The notes beneath the pieces are model-generated. The model did no database searches and had not been told where the DNA came from. It worked only from the letters and a program-made list of their open reading frames with translations. The translations under genes and the position numbers were made by a program. 11,273 bases of DNA from CAMCQY01 sp044370415 (lineage in GTDB: Bacteria; Planctomycetota; Planctomycetia; Pirellulales; UBA1268), in contig JBILVO010000124.1 in assembly GCA_044370415.1 (NCBI GenBank), forward strand, positions 1 through 11,273. The letters run 5' to 3'. Positions 1 to 6,498 of the stretch are shown here, one piece after another; the stretch's first letter is position 1, and every line of letters begins with the position of its first letter.

Positions 1-1
1 G

Positions 2-256
2 CAGGGTGACGGCAAGCAGGGTGACGGCAAGCATGGCGAGGGCAAGCCGGGTGAGGGCAAGCAAGGCGACGGCAAGCAGGGTGACGGCAAGCAGGGTGAC
101 GGCAAGCAGGGCGACGGCAAGCAGGGCGACGGCAAGCAGGGCGACGGCAAGCAGGGCGACGGTAAGCAGGGCGACGGTAAGCAGGGCGACGGCAAGCCGG
201 GTGAGGGCAAGCAAGGTGACGGCAAGCAGGGTGACGGCAAGCAGGGTGACGGCAAG
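2..256 (+). repeat. 15-bp coding minisatellite, 17 tandem units (QGDGK-type)
   Basis: Seventeen head-to-tail 15-bp units run from the window edge to 256, with consensus CAGGGYGACGGCAAG. Variation is mostly at the third codon base (GGT/GGC). Three units change residues: HGEGK at 32-46, PGEGK at 47-61 and PGEGK at 197-211. Because the unit is a multiple of three, gain or loss of units keeps the frame. None of the three forward frames acquires a stop, so alternate frames also stay open here. Each unit has one Asp or Glu and one Lys, so the peptide is a net-neutral, glycine-rich polyampholyte. The period is five, so this is not a collagen Gly-X-Y repeat. The array may extend further upstream of the window. 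Confidence 0.95.
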
Positions 257-823
257 GAAGGTGCAACTGGGAGTGGCCAGGGTGCACCTCAGGCTGCGGG
301 TGATCAGCCGTCCGAGGCAGGCGGCCAGAAGGATGACAGGTCCCGGCCGACGGCCGACGGTCGGTCGTCGCCAGTCGGCGGTGGCGGTGTCGAGGGGGGC
401 ACCGCAGCGAACGAGGGCGGCGTCGACGCTGGAACCCAGACGCCGCGCGAGATGGAGTGGGGCCGGCAGGAACTCGAGAACGCGAGGAACGCCGCCGATC
501 TGGCGATCGCCCATCTGCGTGACGCGGTCGCGCAGGGCAGGAACGACGTGCTCGACGAACTCGGCTGGACGCCGGAGCAGGCCCGCGCGTTTCTCGAACG
601 CTGGGAGACGATGCGACGGCTCGCTGACAGTCCCGACCCACGGCAACGCGGCGAGTTCGATCGGGTGATGCGCAGCCTCGGCCTGCGGCCTGGCGGCGCG
701 AGCAGCTCGCGCGACGTGCCTGCCGACGTGAAGGGGGGCCAGGCGGAGGGCCGGCGCAGCAGGCCGCCGAGCGACTATCGCGAGCGGTTCAAGGCGTTCC
801 TCCAGGGCGCGAGCGGCGAATGA
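2..823 (+). CDS. C-terminal part of a large pentapeptide-repeat protein (5' end outside window)
   Basis: The frame is open from base 2 to the TGA at 821-823, giving 273 visible residues with no start needed inside the window. Residues 1-85 are 17 pentapeptides (14 QGDGK, plus HGEGK and two PGEGK). Residues 86-150 are a Gly/Ala/Pro/Ser/Asp-rich linker. Residues 151-273 form a more ordered, mostly helical and charged module containing LGWTPEQARAFLERW and a later SLGLRPG. An ATG at 452 opens the module but is probably internal, because the same frame continues upstream without a stop and the repeat reads as a sensible charge-balanced peptide. From memory, this C-terminal module resembles the ends of large planctomycete proteins with N-terminal membrane helices, some loosely named circumsporozoite-like or DUF4175-like. 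I could not verify that. No enzyme motif is visible and the function is unknown. It probably shares a transcript with nadB, which starts inside its stop codon. Confidence 0.75.
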   Translation, partial: QGDGKQGDGKHGEGKPGEGKQGDGKQGDGKQGDGKQGDGKQGDGKQGDGKQGDGKQGDGKQGDGKPGEGKQGDGKQGDGKQGDGKEGATGSGQGAPQAAGDQPSEAGGQKDDRSRPTADGRSSPVGGGGVEGGTAANEGGVDAGTQTPREMEWGRQELENARNAADLAIAHLRDAVAQGRNDVLDELGWTPEQARAFLERWETMRRLADSPDPRQRGEFDRVMRSLGLRPGGASSSRDVPADVKGGQAEGRRSRPPSDYRERFKAFLQGASGE

Positions 824-2499
824 GCCAGCGCAGCCCGTGGTTCGAGGGGCCGAGATACCTGGCGGCGTTCGGGCCGCAGCGGGTGCCGCACTGCTTCACC
901 GACGTGCTCATCCTCGGCGGAGGGCTGGCCGGCCTGCGTGCGGCGCTGGCGGTCGATCCTCGGCTCTCCGTGACGGTCGTGACGAAGGACGACCTGCAGA
1001 ACTCGTCGAGCCAATGGGCGCAGGGGGGCATCGCCAGCGTCGTCGATCCGGAGGACCGCTTTGACAACCACGTCGCCGACACGCTCACCGCGGGCTGCGG
1101 CCTCTGCCACCCGGAGGTCGTCGACGCGGTAGTGCGCGAGGCCCCCTCGCGGATCGCCGAGCTGATCGCCTGGGGCACGCGGTTCGACTCCCACAACGGC
1201 ACGCTGGAGCTCGGCCGGGAAGGGGGCCACAGCCACCACCGCATCGTGCACGCCCTCGGCGACGCCACCGGGCGGGAAGTGATGCGGGCGGTGATCGAGC
1301 AGTCCCGGAAGCTCGCCAATCTCGAGGTCTGGCCCGACACATTCACGATCGACCTCGTCACGCACGAGGGCGGCTGCCGCGGCGCCCTCGTCTGGAATCC
1401 CGCACACGGCAAGACGCTCGTGTGGGCCAGGCGGACGATCCTGGCCACCGGCGGGGCCGGGCAGCTCTACCGCGAGTCGACCAACCCACCCGGCGCCAGC
1501 GGCGACGGCATGGCGCTGGCCTGGCGGGCGGGCGCGGAACTCCGCGACATGGAGTTCATGCAGTTCCACCCCACGGTGCTCTACATCGCCGGCGGCGCCC
1601 GCAGCCTGATCACGGAAGCCGTGCGCGGCGCGGGCGCGTGGCTGGTCGACCGCGACGGCCGGCGGTTCATGCCGGAGTTCGACCCGCGGGGCGAGCTCGC
1701 CCCGCGCGACGTGGTCGCCCGGGCGATCACCGTCGTCATGCAGCGGACCCATCAGGCCAACGTCTTCCTCGACCTCTCGCATCTCGACGCCGCGGAGGTG
1801 CGGCGGCGGTTTCCGGGCATGGCGGAGATCTGCCAGCGGTTCGGCCTCGACCTCGCACGCGACCGCATCCCCGTCCGGCCCGGCGCGCACTACATGATCG
1901 GCGGCGTGACGGTCGACGCGAGCAGCCGCACGACGGTGCCCGGACTGTTCGCAGCCGGCGAGGTGACGTCGAGCGGGCTGCACGGCGCCAACCGCCTGGC
2001 GAGCAACAGCCTGCTGGAGGGGCTCGTCTACGGCGCGCGGGCCGGCGAGGCGGCGTCTGCGGACATCCTGGCGGCCGGCAACGCGGTCGCGGGCGACGTC
2101 GAGTTCCGCGTGCCCGCGATTACGAATCCCAAGTCCGACGCGGGCGGCGACACCGGCGGCCCGCTCGACCTCGCCGACATCCGCAACTCGCTGCGGGCGC
2201 TGATGTGGCGGCACGTCGGCGTTGAGCGGTCGGGCGGGCCGCTCGCAGAGGCCCTGGAGACGGTCGAGGGCTGGTGCCGCTACGTGCTGCCCCGGCAGTT
2301 CGCCGAGCCGCAGGGCTGGCAGCTGCAGAACATGCTCCAGGTCACCCGGCTGATGATCCGCGGCGCCATCGAGCGGCCGGAGACGCGCGGCGTGCACTTC
2401 CGGGGCGATCATCCGGAGGCCAGCCCCGCATGGCGGGCCCACATCGGCTGGCGGCGGGGCGGCACCGAGCCGCAGATCACCCGGCTGGCCGCCCCCTGA
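820..2499 (+). CDS. nadB: L-aspartate oxidase (NadB)
   Basis: This is an FAD-dependent enzyme that oxidises L-aspartate to iminoaspartate, the first step of de novo NAD synthesis; NadA normally uses the product. The protein has 559 residues, slightly longer than E. coli NadB. A dinucleotide-binding ILGGGLAGL lies near residue 31 and SSSQWAQGGIAS near 62-73. The family segment EGGHSHHRIVHA is at about 134-145, DATGREV at 148-154, and MEFMQFHPT at 244-252. By motif position, R296, H357 and R392 match the E. coli catalytic or substrate-binding R290, H351 and R386, all shifted by six. The helical C-terminal domain is present. The ATG overlaps the upstream stop (ATGA), which suggests translational coupling and leaves no room for a separate promoter. 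The related flavoproteins SdhA and FrdA are less likely, given the NadB-specific motifs and the absence of neighbouring sdh genes. nadA and nadC are not in the window. Confidence 0.95.
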   Translation: MSQRSPWFEGPRYLAAFGPQRVPHCFTDVLILGGGLAGLRAALAVDPRLSVTVVTKDDLQNSSSQWAQGGIASVVDPEDRFDNHVADTLTAGCGLCHPEVVDAVVREAPSRIAELIAWGTRFDSHNGTLELGREGGHSHHRIVHALGDATGREVMRAVIEQSRKLANLEVWPDTFTIDLVTHEGGCRGALVWNPAHGKTLVWARRTILATGGAGQLYRESTNPPGASGDGMALAWRAGAELRDMEFMQFHPTVLYIAGGARSLITEAVRGAGAWLVDRDGRRFMPEFDPRGELAPRDVVARAITVVMQRTHQANVFLDLSHLDAAEVRRRFPGMAEICQRFGLDLARDRIPVRPGAHYMIGGVTVDASSRTTVPGLFAAGEVTSSGLHGANRLASNSLLEGLVYGARAGEAASADILAAGNAVAGDVEFRVPAITNPKSDAGGDTGGPLDLADIRNSLRALMWRHVGVERSGGPLAEALETVEGWCRYVLPRQFAEPQGWQLQNMLQVTRLMIRGAIERPETRGVHFRGDHPEASPAWRAHIGWRRGGTEPQITRLAAP

Positions 2500-2509
2500 C
2501 TGGCCGTGG

Positions 2510-2532
2510 AAAAAGCCCTCCAGGGCCTTTTT
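2510..2532. terminator. A-stem-T hairpin after nadB, candidate terminator
   Basis: This short inverted repeat begins 10 bases after the nadB stop. AAAAAGCCC (2510-2518) pairs with GGGCCTTTTT (2523-2532) around the loop TCCA, leaving one bulged C. The A-run on the left and T-run on the right would let it act as a Rho-independent terminator in either direction. The GC part of the stem is only about 4 bp, so efficiency is uncertain. Confidence 0.5.
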
Positions 2533-2537
2533 CCGAG

Positions 2538-2566
2538 AACGTGAACGGCCAAAAGCCACGTTTTTT
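2538..2566 (+). terminator. Second terminator-like hairpin with T6 tail
   Basis: AACGTG (2538-2543) is complementary to CACGTT (2557-2562), and an inner GGC/GCC pairing (2547-2549 with 2555-2557) is also possible in an alternative fold. The segment ends in six T residues at 2561-2566. Placed just behind the first hairpin, it could form a tandem terminator that insulates nadB from the ABC genes. The stem is weak and the outer pairs use part of the T-run, so the call is tentative. Confidence 0.4.
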
Positions 2567-2811
2567 AGTCGCTCGCTGCCGCCGCCTCCCGCGGCGGGCG
2601 ACCGTCTCCAGAAGCCCCATGCAGCGGCACTCGGCGGGTGCGGGACGCGGACGGGGCCGCCGTCCGCAACGGCATCCCGGTGTCGTCGCCGGCGGGGAGG
2701 GGATTGTCGGAAGCGGCCCGGCCGGAAAAAATGGTGGGCCCGGTCGGTCACGTCGTCGAATCGGGCCGGCAACGAGCGCATTTCCTTCAGACAAGGGGCT
2801 GGCACGGTTTC

Positions 2812-3570
2812 ATGAGCACGATGCACTCCGCCCGTCCCGCCGACGGCAACGCGATGATCGAGGCCGACGGCCTTTGCAAGTATTACGGCGCGTTCATCGC
2901 CACGAAGGACGTCTCCTTCCAGGTGCCGCGCGGCCAGATCGTCGCCTTCCTTGGGCCCAACGGCGCCGGGAAGAGCACCACGATGAAGATGCTGACCGGC
3001 TACCTCGCCCCCTCGGCCGGCACGGCCCGCATCGCCGGCTACGACATGTCGACCGACCGGCTCGCCGGGGCCGCCCGCCTGGGATACCTCCCAGAGAACG
3101 GCCCGCTCTACCCGGACATGACTCCCCGCAGCCTGCTCGAGTTCTTCGCCGACGCCCGGGGGCTCGGTGCCGCCCGCAAGGCGGAGCGGATCGAGGCCGT
3201 CGTCGACCAGTGCGAACTCGGCAGCGTCATCGGCAAGGCGATCGGCAAGCTGTCGAAGGGCTACCGGCAGCGCGTGGGCATGGCGCAGGTGCTCCTCCAC
3301 GAGCCCGACGTGCTGATTCTCGACGAGCCGACGAGCGGCCTCGACCCCAACCAGATCCGCGGCGTGCGTGAGACGATCCGGAGGCTGGGCGAGAAGAAGA
3401 CGATCTTGCTCTCGACGCACATCCTCCAGGAGGTGGAGGCTCTCGCCGACAGGGTGATCCTCATCTCGGAGGGGCGGCTGCGGTTCGACGGCACTCCGGT
3501 GCAGCTCCGGTCGGGCGGGCAGGGCCTCGACGAACGGTTCCACGAGCTGACGCGGGGCGTGTCCGTGTGA
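2812..3570 (+). CDS. ABC transporter ATP-binding protein, GldA-like
   Basis: This is the cytoplasmic ATPase subunit of an ABC-2-type exporter or membrane machine, 252 residues from ATG 2812. Visible motifs are Walker A GPNGAGKST (48-56), signature LSKGYRQRVG (147-156), Walker B VLILDEP (167-173), D-loop SGLD (175-178) and the H-loop His203 in STHILQEVEALADRV. The Q-loop position reads GYLPENGPLYPDMT, with Glu where many ABC ATPases have Gln. That matches my knowledge of GldA/CcmA-type ATPases. The start is uncertain: ATGs at 2812, 2821 and 2854 all precede the first conserved strand (IEADGLCKYYGA). A purine-rich AAGGGG at 2793-2798 is rather far from 2812. The fused permease gene 82 bp downstream is the obvious partner. 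The set is GldA-like by content, but it need not serve gliding, because similar sets occur in non-gliding bacteria. Confidence 0.9.
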   Translation: MSTMHSARPADGNAMIEADGLCKYYGAFIATKDVSFQVPRGQIVAFLGPNGAGKSTTMKMLTGYLAPSAGTARIAGYDMSTDRLAGAARLGYLPENGPLYPDMTPRSLLEFFADARGLGAARKAERIEAVVDQCELGSVIGKAIGKLSKGYRQRVGMAQVLLHEPDVLILDEPTSGLDPNQIRGVRETIRRLGEKKTILLSTHILQEVEALADRVILISEGRLRFDGTPVQLRSGGQGLDERFHELTRGVSV

Positions 3571-3578
3571 GCCGCATC

Positions 3579-3619
3579 CGGCCGATCACGGCCGCGGCCC
3601 GATGCCGACGGTGGCATCG
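3579..3619 (+). other. Two hairpins between the ATPase and permease genes
   Basis: Two perfect inverted repeats sit back to back in the 82-bp gap. CGGCCG (3579-3584) pairs with CGGCCG (3589-3594) around ATCA. CGATGCC (3600-3606) pairs with GGCATCG (3613-3619) around GACGGT. Neither is followed by a T-run, so they are not classical terminators. They could act in mRNA processing, stability or differential expression of the two subunits, but in GC-rich DNA they may also be chance. Confidence 0.4.
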
Positions 3620-3637
3620 TCATCGATCATCACAAGC

Positions 3638-3643
3638 GAAGGA
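3638..3643 (+). promoter_or_regulatory. Ribosome binding site deciding the permease start
   Basis: GAAGGA lies 9 bases upstream of ATG 3653. The open frame reaches back to 3602, but the upstream ATG has no such site and would fall inside the second hairpin. The protein from 3653 begins directly with a typical ABC-2 permease N-terminus (MKWHVLDAVFKRNF). Confidence 0.7.
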
Positions 3644-3652
3644 CCGGCAATC

Positions 3653-6421
3653 ATGAAGTGGCACGTTCTCGACGCGGTGTTCAAGCGGAACTTCGTCGCC
3701 TATTTCTCGAACCCGACCGGATACGTCTTCATCTGCGTGTTCGTGCTGCTGGGCTCGCTGGCCGCGTTCTGGCCGCCGGAATTCTTCAATTCCAACCTCG
3801 CCAACCTCGACCAGCTCAACCGCTACCTGCCCTACATCCTGCTCGTGTTCGTGCCGGCGATCACGATGAGCGTCTGGGCCGAGGAGCGGCGGCAGGGGAC
3901 GGACGAGCTGCTGCTGACGATCCCCGCCAGCGACTGGGAGGTGGTGTTCGGCAAGTACCTGGCCGCGGTCGGCATCTACACCGTGGCGCTGATGTTCTCG
4001 TGCGTGTGCAACCTGGTGATCCTGCTCCGCTGGGGAACGCCGGACGGCGGGCTCTTCCTCTCCAACTATCTCGGCTACTGGCTCGTCGGCGTCGCCATGA
4101 TCGCCATCGGCGTGGTGGCCAGCTTCCTCACCAACAATCTCACCGTGGCGTTCATCCTCGGCCTCGCGTTCAACGCGCCCCTCGTCGTGGCCGATCAGGC
4201 CGGGGCGGTGATGGCCCCGCGGCTGGCCGAGCGGGTGCGGTCGTGGAGCCTGGCGGAGCAGTTCACCGACTTCGGCCGCGGCATCGTCAGCCTGTCGGGC
4301 ATCGCCTACTTCCTCGGTATCGCGGCGATCTGCCTCTACATCGCCATGGTGCTGATCGGCCGCCGGCACTGGACGAGCCGCCGCGACGGCGCCCGCATGG
4401 GCGTGCACTACGTCTTCCGCGCGCTGGGGCTGGTGGCGGCGGCGCTCGGGGGCGTGCTGCTGTGCCGGGCGATGGACGTGCGGGCCGACCTCTCCGAGGA
4501 GCGGATCAGCTCGCTGGCGCCCGACACCCGCAGGCTCCTGGGCGAACTGCAGGCGTCCCGGCCGATCGAGATCAAGGCGTACGTCAGCCCCACCGTGCCG
4601 GAGGACTACACGCAGGCCCGGCTCAACCTGCTCAACATGCTGCGGCAGTTCCAGCGGCTCGGCCGCGGCAAGGTGAACGTGGAGGTGATTCCCACGGAGC
4701 CGAAGACGGAGGCCGCGGCGCTGGCGTCGCAGCAGTTCGGCATCGAGCCCGTCAGCGTGCTGTCGCGCGATCGCGGCGCCTACCGCGAACAGAGCATCTT
4801 CCTCGGCTGCGCGTTCACCAGCGGACTGGAAAAGGTCGTGGTGCCGTTCTTCGACAAGGGCACGCCGGTGGAGTACGAGCTCATCCGCTCGATCTGCACC
4901 GTCGCCCAGCAGAAGCGGCGCCGGCTCGGCGTGCTCACGACCGACGCCGACCTCTTCGGCGGCTTCGACATGACCACGGGGCAGCAGCGGCCGCGGCAGC
5001 CGGTGCTCGAGGAGCTCGAGAAGCAGTACGACGTCGTGCAGGTGGACGCGTCGGCCCCGATCACCGACAGCTACGACGTGCTCCTTGCTGTGCAGCCCTC
5101 CTCGCTGGGGCCCGAACAGATGGGGCACTTCGTGACGGCCGTCCGCGCCGGACTGCCCGTGGCCGTGTTCGAGGATCCGCTGCCGGTGCTCATGCAGGGC
5201 GTGCCGGGCACTTCGCAGCCGCGGCGGGGCCCGGGGGGGCCGATGGCGATGTTCCAGCCGCAGGGCCAGCCGAAGGGCGACATCGGCATGCTCTGGCAGA
5301 CGCTCGGCGTGAAGCTGATGGCCCGCGGCGGACGTCCGGCGATGGGGCAGGCGGGCTCCGATCCGCTCATCGTCTGCCAGGACTACAACCCGCACCCCAA
5401 GCTCGAACTGCCCGACGAGTTCGTCTTCGTCGACGCCAAGCTCGCCACCGACGCCGCCGGCAAGCTGCCCGCCTTCAACCCACGGCAGCCGATCGCGGCC
5501 GGCCTGCAGGAGGTGCTCTTCCCGTTCCCCGGCGCCGTGGAGAAGGAGGAGAAGGCCGACGTCACCTGGACGCCGCTGGCCCAGACCGGCCTCCGCACCG
5601 GCACGATCGAGGTCGCGCAGGTGATGGGTAACCGCGGTGACATGCGGCAGCTGCAGCTCTTCGAGAAACAGGCGAAGCAGTCGATGGTGCTCGCGGTGGC
5701 CATCGAACGGCAGGTGAAGACCGAGGGCCTGCAGGTGGAGGAGGTGGCCAAGGCCGGGGTGGCCGGCGGCGCCCAGAAGCCGATCCGCGCCGTCGTCGTC
5801 GCCGACATCGACCTCATGGACGGCCGGATCTTCGGCCTGCGGAACCGGCCCGACGAGGTCTTCGGCTTCGACTTCGACAACGTGACCTTCGTGCTGAACA
5901 TCCTCGATTCGCTCGCCGGCGACGATCGTTTTCTCGAAATCCGCAAGCGGAAGCCGAAGCACCGCACGCTCGAGCGGATCGAGAGCACCGTGGCCGACGC
6001 ACGGGAGCTGGCGGAGAAGGAGCGGCAGAAGTTCATCGCCGAGTTCGACGACGCGGAGCGGAGCGCCAACGAATCGATGCGGGCGGAGGTCGGCGAGTTC
6101 GAGAAGAAGATCAAGGAAATGGAGACGGCAGGCGACGCCGATCCGCAGGCTGCGATGCAGGCGATGCAGCAGCTCGCCAGCCGGCAGCGGCTCGCCCAGC
6201 GGCGGCTCGATACCAAGATCGAGCAGCTCAAGCGGAGGCGCGATGCGGAGGTGGAGGCGGTCGAACGGCAGCTCGAGTCGAAGATCCGGCAGGAGCAGGA
6301 CTGGCAGAAGTGGCTGGCGGTGGTGCTGCCGCCGATCCCGCCGCTCGTGGTGGCGTTCTTCGTCTACTTCCGCCGGCGGGCGCTGGAGCGCGAGGGCGTG
6401 GCAAAGTCGCGGCTGCGGTGA
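3653..6421 (+). CDS. ABC-2 permease fused to a GldG-like auxiliary domain
   Basis: This 922-residue membrane protein partners the ATPase just upstream. Residues 1-240 form an ABC-2 permease (GldF-like) with six hydrophobic segments near 24-40, 60-76, 103-125, 141-158, 165-181 and 215-236, and the family stretch MSVWAEERRQGTDELLLTIP at 72-91. A seventh segment at about 256-272 leads into a GldG-like extracytoplasmic domain (ABC_transp_aux type). That domain begins RADLSEERISSLAPDTR and continues through EIKAYVSPTVPEDY and LLNMLRQF. A Gly/Pro/Gln-rich loop lies at about 516-542. Residues 772-886 are a charged Glu/Arg/Lys/Gln-rich coiled coil, followed by a final membrane helix at about 887-906 and a basic tail. 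GldF and GldG are separate proteins in Bacteroidota, so the single chain is a fusion relative to them. The substrate cannot be read from the sequence. Confidence 0.88.
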   Translation: MKWHVLDAVFKRNFVAYFSNPTGYVFICVFVLLGSLAAFWPPEFFNSNLANLDQLNRYLPYILLVFVPAITMSVWAEERRQGTDELLLTIPASDWEVVFGKYLAAVGIYTVALMFSCVCNLVILLRWGTPDGGLFLSNYLGYWLVGVAMIAIGVVASFLTNNLTVAFILGLAFNAPLVVADQAGAVMAPRLAERVRSWSLAEQFTDFGRGIVSLSGIAYFLGIAAICLYIAMVLIGRRHWTSRRDGARMGVHYVFRALGLVAAALGGVLLCRAMDVRADLSEERISSLAPDTRRLLGELQASRPIEIKAYVSPTVPEDYTQARLNLLNMLRQFQRLGRGKVNVEVIPTEPKTEAAALASQQFGIEPVSVLSRDRGAYREQSIFLGCAFTSGLEKVVVPFFDKGTPVEYELIRSICTVAQQKRRRLGVLTTDADLFGGFDMTTGQQRPRQPVLEELEKQYDVVQVDASAPITDSYDVLLAVQPSSLGPEQMGHFVTAVRAGLPVAVFEDPLPVLMQGVPGTSQPRRGPGGPMAMFQPQGQPKGDIGMLWQTLGVKLMARGGRPAMGQAGSDPLIVCQDYNPHPKLELPDEFVFVDAKLATDAAGKLPAFNPRQPIAAGLQEVLFPFPGAVEKEEKADVTWTPLAQTGLRTGTIEVAQVMGNRGDMRQLQLFEKQAKQSMVLAVAIERQVKTEGLQVEEVAKAGVAGGAQKPIRAVVVADIDLMDGRIFGLRNRPDEVFGFDFDNVTFVLNILDSLAGDDRFLEIRKRKPKHRTLERIESTVADARELAEKERQKFIAEFDDAERSANESMRAEVGEFEKKIKEMETAGDADPQAAMQAMQQLASRQRLAQRRLDTKIEQLKRRRDAEVEAVERQLESKIRQEQDWQKWLAVVLPPIPPLVVAFFVYFRRRALEREGVAKSRLR

Positions 6422-6484
6422 CGCGGGCTGGCCGCCCGTACGGCGGCGGCGGACGAATCAGGACAGCGGACACGACGGACGATC

Positions 6485-6491
6485 GGGAGGA
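6485..6491 (+). promoter_or_regulatory. Strong ribosome binding site for the DUF4340-like gene
   Basis: GGGAGGA ends 7 bases before ATG 6499. It settles the start: the open frame extends back to 6310 inside the permease gene, but only 6499 has this near-perfect anti-16S match, and the next ATG at 6520 is worse placed. Confidence 0.8.
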
Positions 6492-6498
6492 ATCTCGG

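Larger units (their letters stand above)
2500..2811. other. 312-bp intergenic region between nadB and the ABC gene set
   Basis: The first 67 bases hold the two terminator-like hairpins. The remaining part (2567-2811) is GC-rich, with a CCGCC/GGCGG inverted repeat near 2582-2597. I find no convincing gene or RNA gene in it. An open frame from 2638 runs into the ATPase gene, but its first 58 codons do not look like ABC N-terminal sequence and are taken as untranslated leader. The promoter of the ABC set should lie here. The only weak candidate is TTGTCG at 2704 followed by an A-rich stretch near 2726-2731, which I do not call. Confidence 0.6.

Noticed and set aside
2..256. CRISPR array or collagen-like repeat
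   Set aside because: Units are contiguous 15-bp repeats without unique spacers, so this is not CRISPR. The peptide period is five rather than three, so it is not collagen-like.
6..668. 220-residue open frame rich in Thr-Ala-Ser-Arg over the repeat
   Set aside because: It is an alternate frame of the 15-bp repeat, stays open only because the unit has no stop in any forward frame, and becomes Arg-rich and featureless beyond the repeat. The frame starting at base 2 links to the ordered C-terminal module.
2704..2731. Promoter for the ABC set (TTGTCG followed by an A-rich stretch)
   Set aside because: The -10 position is only an A-run without a TATAAT-like order, too weak to call.
2638..2811. 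58-residue N-terminal extension of the ABC ATPase
   Set aside because: No ABC character and no good ribosome site at 2638. The segment is better explained as leader DNA, with the start at 2812 or slightly later.
775..3543. 922-residue reverse-strand open frame opposite nadB and the ATPase gene
   Set aside because: It is antisense to two clearly conserved genes, is His/Arg/Ala/Pro-rich, and has no motif. This is a typical GC-rich shadow.
3620..5962. 780-residue reverse-strand open frame opposite the permease fusion
   Set aside because: Same reason: antisense to a gene with clear membrane and GldG-like segments, with skewed composition and no recognisable domain.
6420..6498. Possible tRNA, because the upstream frame reads GGGGRIRTAD, a peptide often produced by mistaken translation across tRNA ends
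   Set aside because: The DNA lacks the T-loop core (GGTTCGANNCC or its complement) and no cloverleaf can be drawn. The peptide arises from a different base sequence.
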